A stretch of DNA of 64,000 nt from Bog-473 sp963730785 (GTDB lineage: Bacteria; Actinomycetota; Acidimicrobiia; Acidimicrobiales; RAAP-2): contig CAVSTF010000016.1 of assembly GCA_963730785.1 (NCBI GenBank), forward strand, positions 186,001-250,000, written 5' to 3'. The notes beneath the pieces were generated by a model that was not told the DNA's origin, ran no database searches, and saw only the letters and a list, made by a program, of their open reading frames with translations. The first letter of the stretch is position 1. Each line of letters opens with the position of its first letter. Position numbers and translations under genes: made by a program. Below are positions 53,095 to 61,676 of the stretch, in pieces.

Positions 53095-54933
53095 ATGATG
53101 CGGTTTGCCCGGCCACTGGCCAGCTTGGCCGTGGCGGCTGGTGCCCTCCTGTCCACCGCGTCCCTGACCTCACCGGTCTCTGCTGCTCCGCCCGTCAGCC
53201 CGCCCCAGCCTTGGCTGTCAGTCGCCCATCCGAACGGCCAACGAGCCCAGATCGTGGATTCGAGTGGCCGCACGGTGATCCTCCGCGGCGTGAATCTGGT
53301 TGGTCTGGAGGACGACGTCTACCAAACGGCGAGCGGCCAGGAACCAGGAGCAGCTCCCTTCTGGCCCATTTCGACCTCTGACTACGACGGCAAATGTCCT
53401 GCCAATTCGGAGGAGATTTCCGAACCTGCCGTGTGCGAAGTGCAGGCCGGCCTACCGGAGTATCAGCAGTCCGATCTGGCAGATTCACACAACGACCTGG
53501 CCCAAATGCGAGGACTCGGGTTCAACTTCATCCGCTTGCCCGTCAACTGGAGCCAACTCGAACCGACACCAGGCATCTACAGCATCAGCTACATCAATCG
53601 GATCGCGCAGGTGGTGCAGTGGGCTGGAGAACAGGGCATCTATGTCCTGATCGACATGCACGAGGACAGCTACTCGCGTTTTACGCCCGAGACGTCACCA
53701 TTTTCATTGCCACCGGTGGTGACACCGACCCAGGAAAGTGGAGGTCATGCTGACGGCGCGCCTCCGTGGGCCGTCATTGCCGACGGCGCACCTGCGGTGG
53801 CGGTTGAAGGTCAGGGCGAGTTCAATACCTACGTCGAAACTGCATTCACGAATTTCTGGCTCAACGCCGTGCCAAAGGATGCAGCAGGGAAGCCACTCCC
53901 CCAAGGGGCGGCGCCTGGTCCCGGCCTACAGGATCACTACATCGGAGCGATGGCCGCATTGGCTCGCAAGTTCAAGGACAATCCAACTGTCGTGGGCTAC
54001 GACGTCATGAATGAGCCACTGCCGGGTCTTCTTGCCGCACCGGGCGTGTTTGATCAGGGCTATCTCTTCCCCTTCTATCGGCGCGTCATTGATGCCATCG
54101 CCGGCACCCATGATGGAACGATCTGCCCGGCCGGCAGCAGCTACATCGCCACCTGCGGCTATCCAAGTCTGGGTATCAATGACACCAAGCACTTGTTCTT
54201 CGTCGAACCGATGGCGCTGCGAAATCTGACTGACTTTGCCGTCGGGTTATCACTGCCCTTTACGTCCGACCCGAACATCGTCTACGAACCCCACGCCTAC
54301 ACCCACGTCTTTACCCTTGATACCGAAATACCGGGGGGTCTGCTCTCCAACGTGTACCCGCTCAGTTACAACCAGGCCATGGTCACCGCCAGCGCCGAAG
54401 CCAAGGCGATCGGAGCGGCGCTTTTCATTGGGGAGTATGGCAACTCCAACTCAGACGACAACGACATCCTGGCCCAGGAGACGGCGGCCATTGACAGCGC
54501 TGGCGTCGGCTCGAGCGTGTGGGCGTGGAAGGGCAACTGCAATCCCGGCACGACATCGGCCTCCTGTGAACCGGGACTCTGGTCCACGTTCCAAGGAGAC
54601 GCATCGAGTCAGCCAGCCCAGAATGGTCCGATCATCGGCACCCGATTGCAGTACCTCGCCCGGATCTACCCGAGGGCGACGGCTGGCCGATTGATTTCAT
54701 TTGCCTACCACCCGTCGTCGGCCAGCTTCGACATGCACGCCACGTCAACTTCAGCCGTGGCCGTGGGAAACCGAACGCAGGAGACCGAGGTGTATATCCC
54801 GCCACTGGACCGTGGGTCGGTGTCCGTCATCGGTGCCGCTGCCCTGGACAATGTGGTCGTAAATCCCGACGGAAGCCGGCTGGCTTACGTGGCCCCAACC
54901 GGCAACGGCGCCTACGAAGTGACCGTGAGCTGA
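53095..54933 (+). CDS. Secreted glycoside hydrolase family 5, endoglycoceramidase-like
   Basis: A 612-residue secreted enzyme. The signal peptide is RFARPLASLAVAAGALLSTA. The GH5 barrel shows VILRGVNLVGLEDDVYQTAS, GFNFIRLPVNWSQLEPTPG, IYVLIDMHEDSYSRF, the acid/base Glu in VGYDVMNEPLPG and the nucleophile Glu in ALFIGEYGNSNSDDND. A C-terminal beta domain follows. The pattern resembles endoglycoceramidases and actinobacterial relatives that cleave glycolipids. It starts 4 bp after pepN with ATG at 53095 or 53098 and is probably cotranscribed. Substrate inferred only. Confidence 0.88.
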   Translation: MMRFARPLASLAVAAGALLSTASLTSPVSAAPPVSPPQPWLSVAHPNGQRAQIVDSSGRTVILRGVNLVGLEDDVYQTASGQEPGAAPFWPISTSDYDGKCPANSEEISEPAVCEVQAGLPEYQQSDLADSHNDLAQMRGLGFNFIRLPVNWSQLEPTPGIYSISYINRIAQVVQWAGEQGIYVLIDMHEDSYSRFTPETSPFSLPPVVTPTQESGGHADGAPPWAVIADGAPAVAVEGQGEFNTYVETAFTNFWLNAVPKDAAGKPLPQGAAPGPGLQDHYIGAMAALARKFKDNPTVVGYDVMNEPLPGLLAAPGVFDQGYLFPFYRRVIDAIAGTHDGTICPAGSSYIATCGYPSLGINDTKHLFFVEPMALRNLTDFAVGLSLPFTSDPNIVYEPHAYTHVFTLDTEIPGGLLSNVYPLSYNQAMVTASAEAKAIGAALFIGEYGNSNSDDNDILAQETAAIDSAGVGSSVWAWKGNCNPGTTSASCEPGLWSTFQGDASSQPAQNGPIIGTRLQYLARIYPRATAGRLISFAYHPSSASFDMHATSTSAVAVGNRTQETEVYIPPLDRGSVSVIGAAALDNVVVNPDGSRLAYVAPTGNGAYEVTVS

Positions 54934-54934
54934 A

Positions 54935-55865
54935 TCAAGAACGAGCGTCGAACCGACGAAGCCGTTCTATGACGGGAGCAAATCCCTCGATATCGCGGAC
55001 GCTGTAATACGAGATGCCCCACCGCTCCCGGCAGGCCAAGAGGTGCTCGGCGATTTCGTCATGACTGCCAACGGCCAGGAACGGCGTCGCCATTGCATCT
55101 TCCACACTCAAACCAGGCACCGTCTCCGAGATCTGCCGTGTCGCCGCCCTTCGATCGTCAGTCACGACGACCGCCTGCACGAGCGCGTTCAACTCAAGGG
55201 CCTCCGATCGTGCTGCGGACTGGTCTCGGATAAAGGCGACAGTGTCGTCGAGCTGTTCAGGCGCCCAGCGGACCTCGTGGCTTTGACCATCTTCAAGTGT
55301 CTTCCCAGCCATGGTCAGACCAATGATGTCGGCGTGCCGAGCAGCGTGGGCGAGTGCCTTTCTGCCGTGGACCCCGACCAGGATGGGTACATGCTCTTGC
55401 AACGATGGCAGCGTGTGCACTTCATCAAGTCGATAGTGCTCCCCTTCATACGTCACGAGTTCGCCACTCGAGCAATTGGCCAATCACCTCGATGGCTTCA
55501 GCCATCCGCTCCTTCCTCAGTGCGGGAGCATCAAACGCTTGACCGATGGAGGCGTACTCGGTAAAGGCATGTCCGGCCCCAATGCCGAGTTCGAGTCGTC
55601 CACCACTTAGCTGATCCAGAGTGGCCAACTCTCGGGCCAAATGCACCGGATGATGAAAGTCATTGTTCAGCACCAGCGGGCACACTCGTAACGTCGTGGT
55701 GCAATCGGCCACAGCCATCAAGGCCAACAGGGGTGCCCATCCCTGGCCGACATGGTCGGCGGTGTGAAAGACGTCAAAACCAGCGTCTTCGGCGGCCCTT
55801 GCCTGCGCCTTCAAGTCGTCGTTGGATGATTTGAGAGCCTGGAATCCAAACCGGAAAGGACGCAT
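54935..55865 (-). CDS. LLM-class F420-dependent oxidoreductase (frame-disrupted)
   Basis: A luciferase-like flavin/F420 oxidoreductase: MRPFRFGFQALKSSNDDLKA, DVFHTADHVGQGWAPLLALM, LRVCPLVLNNDFHHPVHLAR, LSGGRLELGIGAGHAFTEY, then in another frame GELVTYEGEHYRLDEVHTLP and VPILVGVHGRKALAHAARHA. Removing one T near 55467 joins the two parts (LLEGELVTYEGEH) and gives 309 codons plus stop. Such enzymes are abundant in actinobacteria that make coenzyme F420. A TAACCT box 5 nt before the ATG suggests a leaderless start. Confidence 0.87.
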
Positions 55866-55870
55866 GCCAA

Positions 55871-55876
55871 AGGTTA
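55871..55876 (-). promoter_or_regulatory. Candidate -10 box (TAACCT), leaderless promoter of the LLM gene
   Basis: On the - strand TAACCT ends 5 nt before the ATG at 55865. It is divergent from the TAGCCT box at 55906. Confidence 0.35.
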
Positions 55877-55905
55877 CTGACGGGCCCTCCTCATCAGCCC
55901 ACCAG

Positions 55906-55911
55906 TAGCCT
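55906..55911 (+). promoter_or_regulatory. Candidate -10 box (TAGCCT), leaderless promoter
   Basis: TAGCCT ends 6 nt before the ATG at 55918, with no ribosome binding site between. It is one of five identical hexamers placed just before start codons in this window. Confidence 0.45.
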
Positions 55912-55917
55912 GCGTCC

Positions 55918-56475
55918 ATGACGTCAGATGGCATCCAATTCGTCGAGTGCGACCAGTGTGGCAGGGGGCACTCGATGCGACCGAACGAAGCGGAGCCACC
56001 TCGGGAATGGGCCAAGCGTCAAGGTTGGTCGACCAATCTTGATGGCCAGGACTACTGCCAAACCTGTACTTCCAGAGGAATCGTTACGACGAACAAGACC
56101 ACCGAAGGAGTGCGGAATGCATCCAGAGGATTGGTGCTTGGACTTGTTGGATCCTTGGTGCTCTCAGTGCTCTATGACGCCATCCCCAATCGTTGGTTCG
56201 AAGCCGAACTGGAGCACCTTCGGGTCCCCTACTGGTTTCGGTATGTCTTCATCGGAGCCAAATCCACCGCCGCAGCAGGACTCCTCGTTGGACTCCGCTC
56301 ACCAAAAGTGGGGCGCCTCACCACGGGTGCCCTTGTGACCTATTTCACCCTTGCGGTTGGTGCGCACTTCCGCGTCAAGGACAAGCTGTGGCGCTTCGTG
56401 CCTGCCGTCGGAATGCTGACCTCGGCTGTATTGGCCGACCGTTCGTTCGTCTCCGCCGCATCCGCCTCCGACTAG
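55918..56475 (+). CDS. Zinc-ribbon plus membrane-domain protein of unknown function
   Basis: A 185-residue protein. Residues 1-50 hold two Cys pairs (ECDQCGRGHSM and YCQTCTSRG) that look like a zinc ribbon. The rest has about four hydrophobic helices (GLVLGLVGSLVLSVLYDAI, YVFIGAKSTAAAGLLVGL, GALVTYFTLAVGAHF and FVPAVGMLTSAVLA), similar in layout to DoxX-like small membrane proteins. I do not know this combination. The two halves read in one unbroken frame, but a hidden frame error or a natural fusion cannot be told apart. Confidence 0.65.
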   Translation: MTSDGIQFVECDQCGRGHSMRPNEAEPPREWAKRQGWSTNLDGQDYCQTCTSRGIVTTNKTTEGVRNASRGLVLGLVGSLVLSVLYDAIPNRWFEAELEHLRVPYWFRYVFIGAKSTAAAGLLVGLRSPKVGRLTTGALVTYFTLAVGAHFRVKDKLWRFVPAVGMLTSAVLADRSFVSAASASD

Positions 56476-56532
56476 GAGCGCGACCAGAGTTCGAAACTCA
56501 TACGACTGAGCGGAAATCGTGGTATCAGTCGC

Positions 56533-57018
56533 TCAACTCTCCACAATTGGTTTGTCGAACAACAGAATCTCCTCCTCGTCGGGAGGCTGGAAAATCGTGG
56601 CCCACGTTTCGAAATGTGCCTGTGTCATGGGCGAGGCAGTCCATTCCCCTGACGAATTCCGACGTTCAGCACGCCGGATCAACTCTTCCAAGGGGGCATA
56701 GAGGTAATGCAGTTCGACTCCCACCCCTAAGGCTCGTGCCCCGAGTCTTTTCTCATCTCGTTCAACTCGCGCCCAGTGGCCCCACTCCAAAATCACACTC
56801 TGGCCTTGAGCAAGGAGTTCTTGGGAAAGTACCCAAAGCTGTTCTTCGAGACGAACTCGGAAGTCTTCATCCCACACGTCGGCGCCCAGTTGGGTCACCC
56901 ATCCATCCTTATCCAACCTGATGGCAGGGATCTTGGGTGCAAGGTGACGAGCGAGTGTCGATTTTCCCGAGGCTGGAAGCCCACAAATCAGCACAAGGCG
57001 CGCCGATGAATTCGACAT
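56533..57018 (-). CDS. AAA/zeta-toxin-like P-loop kinase
   Basis: A 161-residue P-loop protein with Walker A LICGLPASGKSTLARHLA at residues 9-26, an Asp (RLDKDGW) after it, SVILEWGHWARVERDEKR in place of Walker B and a helical end with RRAERRNSSGEW. This is the pattern of AAA_33-type small-molecule or antibiotic kinases. No antitoxin partner is seen. It is divergent from a phosphotransferase gene. The substrate is unknown. Confidence 0.85.
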   Translation of the reverse strand: MSNSSARLVLICGLPASGKSTLARHLAPKIPAIRLDKDGWVTQLGADVWDEDFRVRLEEQLWVLSQELLAQGQSVILEWGHWARVERDEKRLGARALGVGVELHYLYAPLEELIRRAERRNSSGEWTASPMTQAHFETWATIFQPPDEEEILLFDKPIVES

Positions 57019-57058
57019 GCACGATTTCTAACATGAGTCACTTTTGGTCGTAGCGTTC

Positions 57059-57064
57059 TAGCCT
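57059..57064 (+). promoter_or_regulatory. Candidate -10 box (TAGCCT), leaderless promoter
   Basis: TAGCCT ends 8 nt before the ATG at 57073. No Shine-Dalgarno site is present. Confidence 0.45.
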
Positions 57065-57072
57065 TGGAATCA

Positions 57073-58096
57073 ATGAAGTTGGACGCATTTGTGGAAAACC
57101 ATCGCACACGCTGGGCCACCGCCGCCGTTGAGGACGCAGTCTTCGGAAAGACAGACGCCGCATCGGTGGCGAGTTGGTATGAGCGTCTGTGCGTCACGCA
57201 CCTTGGCTCCGACGTCAAACGAGCTTTGTTCTTCGGTGCCTCGGCCAAGTCCGCGGCGGGCGTCGAGTTAGAGGATGGACGACAGATGGTCATTAAGGCC
57301 TATCAAAGCGCCTGGTCGCTGGACATTCTGACTGCCATGTCGGCAGCGCAGGAACGGCTCGCCGCGACAGGTTTTGCCTGTCCATTCCCGGAGGGTGCGC
57401 CCTTCCAAATTCGAGGGCATCACTGCGGGTGTCGAGCACATTCTCCTCGACCCCGGGATGCGGATTTTCGAACCAGAAGAAATGGATGTTTCTGCCAGTG
57501 CGCTTGCGGAGGCCAACTCGATCCTCCGTAATGAGGATGCCAGACCATGGATAGGGCACCACGCAATGGATCGTCCCGATGATGCGTTGTATCCGACCCC
57601 ACATAGTCCTCTCTTCGATTTCAGCCTGAATACAGAGGCAGCCGCTTGGATCGACGAACTGGCTCTTGCCGGCTTGGCTGCCATGGCCAAGGACGACTCG
57701 GCACCTCAAATCACCCATGGCGACTGGTCCGCTCGCAACATTCGTATCGAGGAAGGTCGGCTCGTCGCGAGTTACGACTGGGACAGCCTGGCCGCGTTCC
57801 CCGAGAGCCGGGGGGTTGGTATCGCCGCTTCTGCATGGCGCTTGATCGGAGAAGCAGGTGAACCCTCGGCCCCCGATTCCCAAGAAATCAGCGCCTACAT
57901 CGATGCCTACGTGAGGGCAGCAGGAGGGACTCGAAGCATTGACTGGCGCATCGGGGCGATGGGTTCAGCATTGTCCACCCTCGCCTATACGGCACGGTGC
58001 GAACACTCCTTGGAAGCTCGAGATCCTGAGCAGCAACATCGCCGCGCTCGGAGCACACTAGAAGCCGACCGCAAAGGATTTCTTTCCGCAATTTGA
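57073..58096 (+). CDS. APH-type phosphotransferase (frame-disrupted)
   Basis: An aminoglycoside-phosphotransferase-fold protein. The N-lobe has VKRALFFGASAKSAAGVELE and GRQMVIKAYQSAWSLDILT (with a likely ATP-binding Lys). The C-lobe, in another frame, has the catalytic loop QITHGDWSARNIRIEEGRLV and the metal Asp in VASYDWDSLAAF. Removing one T near 57400 joins them (GAPSKFEGITAG) and gives 340 codons plus stop. The substrate could be an antibiotic, a sugar or choline; resistance is not shown. It is divergent from the P-loop kinase gene. Confidence 0.82.
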
Positions 58097-58316
58097 AGGT
58101 TCTCGACGGTCCAAATGCCTTTGGACGTCGCATGGGATGGTGTCCCCGTATCGCACCTTGGAGACATGCCTCACTTGATTATCTCGTCGTCAAAATGGGG
58201 CACCTGAGGTGGTCGAACGTTGCTGATGACGACCGTCCTCGATTCGTGTTGTCAGAGTCGTTGGCTGGGTGTCCGGGCGGCCCACCGGGATCAGGGGCAG
58301 CAGGACACGTTCACGG

Positions 58317-58625
58317 TCAGACGATCGCTTCGACAACCTGTTTGGCTGCCACAATTCCAGCACCGGTGAGCTTGCGGTATTCCAGGATGGCATCAGACTT
58401 TCGGCCTGCTCGCGCGAGGGATACGACCTGCTCCGACGGTTCGGGGTAGATCGATTCGCTGGTCGTCGGGGCCGTTCCTTCTCCCGACGGGCCAGGGAGC
58501 GCGTGCGTCGCCGCTGCGAACGGAACGTATGCAGCGTGGCTACTCGAGGCATGTGGCCAAATGGCCGCGAGATGTTGCTCAATGTAATCGAGCCGGGCGG
58601 CGAGTTGATCGAAATCACTCATCAT
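58317..58625 (-). CDS. Protein with a bL12 C-terminal-like domain (first paralogue)
   Basis: A 102-residue protein. A short coiled N-terminus (FDQLAARLDYIEQHLAAIWP) and a Ser/Pro linker lead to a domain like the C-terminal part of ribosomal protein L7/L12: SLARAGRKSDAILEYRKLTG followed by IVAAKQVVEAIV. True bL12 has its own N-terminal dimerisation domain, absent here. Such stand-alone domains are found in actinobacteria with unknown role. GAAGGA precedes the ATG. A perfect 14-bp hairpin lies 37 nt upstream. The 220 bp between its stop and the phosphotransferase hold nothing clear. Confidence 0.75.
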   Translation of the reverse strand: MMSDFDQLAARLDYIEQHLAAIWPHASSSHAAYVPFAAATHALPGPSGEGTAPTTSESIYPEPSEQVVSLARAGRKSDAILEYRKLTGAGIVAAKQVVEAIV

Positions 58626-58661
58626 TGGTTCCTTCCAATTCGAGTTCCTTGACGAACCCCG

Positions 58662-58694
58662 ACCGATCAACCTCGTGAGTCGAGGTTGATCGGT
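58662..58694 (-). promoter_or_regulatory. Perfect 14-bp inverted repeat upstream of the bL12-like gene
   Basis: ACCGATCAACCTCG and its exact complement flank a 5-nt loop. It lies 37 nt before the start of the bL12-like gene and 115 nt after the preceding - strand gene. There is no T run on the - strand side. It may be a terminator of the upstream gene, a leader hairpin or a dimeric operator. Confidence 0.6.
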
Positions 58695-58809
58695 GCGTGC
58701 AGGTGGCAGCGTATACCGCTGATGGTGGCCGAGGGATAGGAGCCTGGACCAGATTTAGGTCAGACTCGACAGGTGGCCTCCGAGACTCGCAGCCTGCCCA
58801 GTTCGCCGG

Positions 58810-59274
58810 CTATGTGCGCTCCGTGCGCTCGATAGTCGAACTTTCAATGAAGACTCCGGCCGGACACGCACCCAGAACGTAGTCAACAACTCGTTTAAGC
58901 GTCCTAAGTGAGCATCCGAAGTCCCAGCGGGCTGTCTCACTGGTGGGCCAGGCTTTGCATACGCATGTGCAGCGTCCAGACTCTTCGGGGGATACTTCGA
59001 TCTGAAAGAAGTCTGAGTGAAACCGCCCAAACAACAACCCGGTTTGAGGGTCTGCCTTGATCACCGTGGCACCGAGTGAGTTCACGGCGACCGTCGTTAC
59101 CTTCCACGCAGTTGACTGGTCGGTTTCGATTGAGACCACACACCGACGTGCTAACGGATGATCACTCTGATTTCTCAACCGAAATACGCGTAGCCGATAG
59201 AGAAAACTGAAGCCGACGAGAACCGCCAGGGTGCCCAGCCCCACTGGGTCCCAGGTGCTCACGGCAAATGCCAT
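58810..59274 (-). CDS. Hypothetical protein with one membrane segment
   Basis: A 154-residue protein with an N-terminal membrane helix (PVGLGTLAVLVGFSFLYRL) and a soluble domain containing WKVTTVAVNSLGATVIKADP, LLFGRFHSDFFQIEVSPEE and a Cys pair in CTCVCKAW. A late helix LRTLKRVVDYVLG follows. I do not recognise a family. Codon use is like its neighbours. It is in a series of small - strand genes. Confidence 0.55.
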   Translation of the reverse strand: MAFAVSTWDPVGLGTLAVLVGFSFLYRLRVFRLRNQSDHPLARRCVVSIETDQSTAWKVTTVAVNSLGATVIKADPQTGLLFGRFHSDFFQIEVSPEESGRCTCVCKAWPTSETARWDFGCSLRTLKRVVDYVLGACPAGVFIESSTIERTERT

Positions 59275-59341
59275 GACTTGGTTCTAGTCCGATCAGGTCG
59301 AACTTATGGTGAAGTTCCCCATTTCACCGGAATTGGGCTGG

Positions 59342-59626
59342 CTACTCGGAAGAGTCCTGCTTATGGTCTGATTTGTTGATGTCTCGAAGGAGGATCAGCG
59401 AACAGACGATCCAAATGATGATCAAGCCGATCCAAACCAGCACCTGCGCCCACAAATGTTCCAGTAGGAATGGGCCACTTGAAGTTGTACTACTGAGTGG
59501 TGCGTAGGCAACCCAGCCGTTGGTAGCTCCGCCAACGATGATCCATCGACCAATCCAATACAACGCAAATGCCAAACCGGCCACTAGAACGGTGCGTTGT
59601 CTGGTGTTCAATCCCCGAAGTGGCAC
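59342..59626 (-). CDS. Small two-helix membrane protein
   Basis: A 94-residue protein with two membrane helices (TVLVAGLAFALYWIGRWIIV and LWAQVLVWIGLIIIWIVCSL) and a charged tail (RDINKSDHKQDSSE). No family recognised. It is followed by the single-helix hypothetical gene, with the two in the same direction. Confidence 0.55.
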   Translation of the reverse strand: MPLRGLNTRQRTVLVAGLAFALYWIGRWIIVGGATNGWVAYAPLSSTTSSGPFLLEHLWAQVLVWIGLIIIWIVCSLILLRDINKSDHKQDSSE

Positions 59627-59695
59627 CCTCTAAGTGTGGCAGGCCTGTCATGGGTGATGCCTCATATCGCCAGGCTGTGACCTTTCCAAGGCGAA

Positions 59696-59902
59696 TCAGT
59701 GAAAGACGGTCGAAATGAAGGCAATAACGAGAGGTGTTACAAAAGCCAGCAAAATCAGCCACACCACCACCTTTCCCCAGCGAGTCCTTCCGAGCTTCTG
59801 GGTGAGCATCCATTCCCGTTGAGCCGTTCCGGCCGGACTGAACGGATCAGCTTCAAAGCCAGACCCTTGACTCGGCCATGTCACCGGAGGCTCGTTGCTC
59901 AT
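59696..59902 (-). CDS. Small tail-anchored-like membrane protein
   Basis: A 68-residue protein: a hydrophilic N-terminal half (PPVTWPSQGSGFEADPFSPA), then one C-terminal membrane helix (VVVWLILLAFVTPLVIAFIS). The ATG at 59902 is preferred; an upstream start at 59968 adds Cys-rich residues without resemblance. No family recognised. Confidence 0.45.
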   Translation of the reverse strand: MSNEPPVTWPSQGSGFEADPFSPAGTAQREWMLTQKLGRTRWGKVVVWLILLAFVTPLVIAFISTVFH

Positions 59903-60060
59903 CGGGATTGGCGAATTGCACTCTGGTTCGTTTTGACCGTCGCATTCCCTTCGACACCACGCCAGCAAGCCTTCCAGAAAAGAGCTTCCCCAGTTCGCCT
60001 ATTCGGAGCGCAGCTGAGCAAATGCGGATTGTTGTCTGGGCAGAATCGTTGAAATAGTCC

Positions 60061-60066
60061 TACTGT
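60061..60066 (+). promoter_or_regulatory. Candidate -10 box (TACTGT), leaderless promoter
   Basis: TACTGT ends 6 nt before the ATG at 60073. The same hexamer stands 8 nt before the hydrolase start at 34197. Confidence 0.4.
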
Positions 60067-60072
60067 CTGGAT

Positions 60073-60951
60073 ATGGCGGAGCCGATCACACGACGTGTTT
60101 TGAATCGACTGAAGGGGCCATCTGGAACACCTCTTCCTCGTTCTCCGATTTATTCGGACGCCACTGAGAAGATATATCCGGCGCTGGCAATCCATGCCGA
60201 CAGATACTTGAAGGCGCTCGGCGCACCAGACCTCACACCCTTTGAGATGCGGGTGTTCTCACAGTCGGGTGAAGATGGCGTTATCGCCGAGGTGTTGTCT
60301 CGGATCGGAACGGAGAATCGCTGGTTCGTCGAGTTCGGCATCGGTACTGGCCATCAGGGCAACTGCGTGCTGTTAGCGGATGTCTACGGATGGAGCGGCC
60401 TCTTTTGCGAGCCGGATGATTCGACCTTCCCTCAGCTCCAGCGCAAGTACCTTTACAACCCCAACGTCCAGACGGACAGAACGGCAATCACACCGGACAA
60501 CATTGAGGATGTATTCGACGGGCATGGCGTGCCGCTCGAACTCGACGTCCTCTCCATAGACGTTGACACTGTCGACTACTGGATTTGGAAGGCACTCAAT
60601 AAGTTCCGCCCAAGATTGGTCGTGGTGGAATACAACAGTTCGCTGAGTCCACATGAGGCTCTCGTGTTCCCCAATGATTCAACGGTCCGGTGGGATGAGA
60701 CTCGCTTCTATGGCTCATCGCTAGGTGCCTTCATTCATTTGGCGGCGGAGAAGGGCTACCAGTTAGTGCATACCGAGATGAACGGCGTGAATGCTTTCTT
60801 CGTTCGGGACGACTGCGCTGCGGCCGTAGCAGTTTCGTCGCCACCAACGAGGTCGGCGAACTTCGGACTGACGGGTGGTGAAATGCCTCCGGACACACTC
60901 AATCGCTCATGGATCACTCTGAACATCAAAGGCCCCTCCGAGGCCACCTAG
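60073..60951 (+). CDS. FkbM-like methyltransferase-fold protein
   Basis: A 292-residue protein with the conserved region SQSGEDGVIAEVLSRIGTEN, then RWFVEFGIGTGHQGNCVLLA (the SAM-binding first strand and loop), YGWSGLFCEPDDSTF, LSIDVDTVDYWIWKAL and LVVVEYNSSLSPHEA. This is the FkbM-like/Methyltransf_21 type of fold, often near surface-polysaccharide genes. The target is unknown. The C-terminal 40 residues are not conserved-looking. The 255 bp after it hold a hairpin but no gene. Confidence 0.75.
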   Translation: MAEPITRRVLNRLKGPSGTPLPRSPIYSDATEKIYPALAIHADRYLKALGAPDLTPFEMRVFSQSGEDGVIAEVLSRIGTENRWFVEFGIGTGHQGNCVLLADVYGWSGLFCEPDDSTFPQLQRKYLYNPNVQTDRTAITPDNIEDVFDGHGVPLELDVLSIDVDTVDYWIWKALNKFRPRLVVVEYNSSLSPHEALVFPNDSTVRWDETRFYGSSLGAFIHLAAEKGYQLVHTEMNGVNAFFVRDDCAAAVAVSSPPTRSANFGLTGGEMPPDTLNRSWITLNIKGPSEAT

Positions 60952-61113
60952 GGCTGTCGCCGCTGCGGCGTGCGGCTAGCTCGAAGTTCGTAGTGCAAAC
61001 AGACTGTCCCACCCTCGCACTCGGGGGCAATGAAATTCTCCTTCAGATTTGGCAACCTCAGTGCACATGCACCAGATCCCGGCGAGGGGTGGAGGGTCAT
61101 GGGTAGCATGTAA

Positions 61114-61137
61114 GGGACCAACCAGATCACTGGTCCC
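61114..61137 (+). promoter_or_regulatory. Hairpin in the leader of the second bL12-like gene
   Basis: GGGACCA and TGGTCCC form a perfect 7-bp stem with a 10-nt loop, 70 bp before the start at 61207. A TAGCAT box lies just upstream at 61104-61109 and could be its -10 element, placing the hairpin at the start of the mRNA. Confidence 0.4.
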
Positions 61138-61206
61138 AATCGACGAACGGCTGTCGAACCAGGCTTCACTTAAGAGTTCGGCACCGCACAGAGGGGGTCG
61201 TTTGAA

Positions 61207-61473
61207 GTGGAGCAGCCTATGGATGACCTTGTCGACATCGTTGTTATTGACGCAGGCCCGCGTCCGATCGGCGTATTCAGCATTATTCCTCGATTGACCA
61301 AACTCAATATCAAACAGGCTCGGAAGCTAGTTGGCGAGGCGCCGCAAGCGGTGATCACCCGCGTCCCGAAAGTGCAAGCAGAGGCGCTCAAGATCGAAAT
61401 GGAGGCGTTCGGCGCCAACGTAGAGCTGCGTGTCTCTGCCGGGTCACCGGGAGCACCCACCGACCTGCTCTGA
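61207..61473 (+). CDS. Protein with a bL12 C-terminal-like domain (second paralogue)
   Basis: An 88-residue protein that is almost only a bL12 C-terminal-like domain: VDIVVIDAGPRPIGVFSIIP, LTKLNIKQARKLVGEAPQAV, then VPKVQAEALKIEMEAFGANV and ELRV, matching the beta-alpha-alpha-beta-alpha-beta order of L7/L12 CTD (KKIAVIKAVRE...LKEAKDLVE in the real protein). Start is the GTG at 61207 or the ATG at 61219. It lacks the dimerisation domain. With the gene at 58317 it is the second such protein within 3 kb. Confidence 0.78.
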   Translation: MEQPMDDLVDIVVIDAGPRPIGVFSIIPRLTKLNIKQARKLVGEAPQAVITRVPKVQAEALKIEMEAFGANVELRVSAGSPGAPTDLL

Positions 61474-61676
61474 TCTGGGAACCACCGGTACCTGACCCGA
61501 ACGCCAACCATCACCTCAGCGTTACCAGCGCCGCCGTGATTCGCTCCTAACCAATGCGTTCCAGCCTGCCCCAGTTCGCCGGGTATGAGCGCCACCAGGT
61601 CGCACTTCGGGGACACCCAGGTAGTGGAATGCACTACCCTTGCCGCAACCCCCCCACAGAAATCGAGGCGCACTCC

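Noticed and set aside
57073..58096. APH-type protein as an antibiotic resistance gene
   Set aside because: The fold is shared with sugar, choline and other kinases, and nothing in the sequence or neighbourhood shows an antibiotic substrate.
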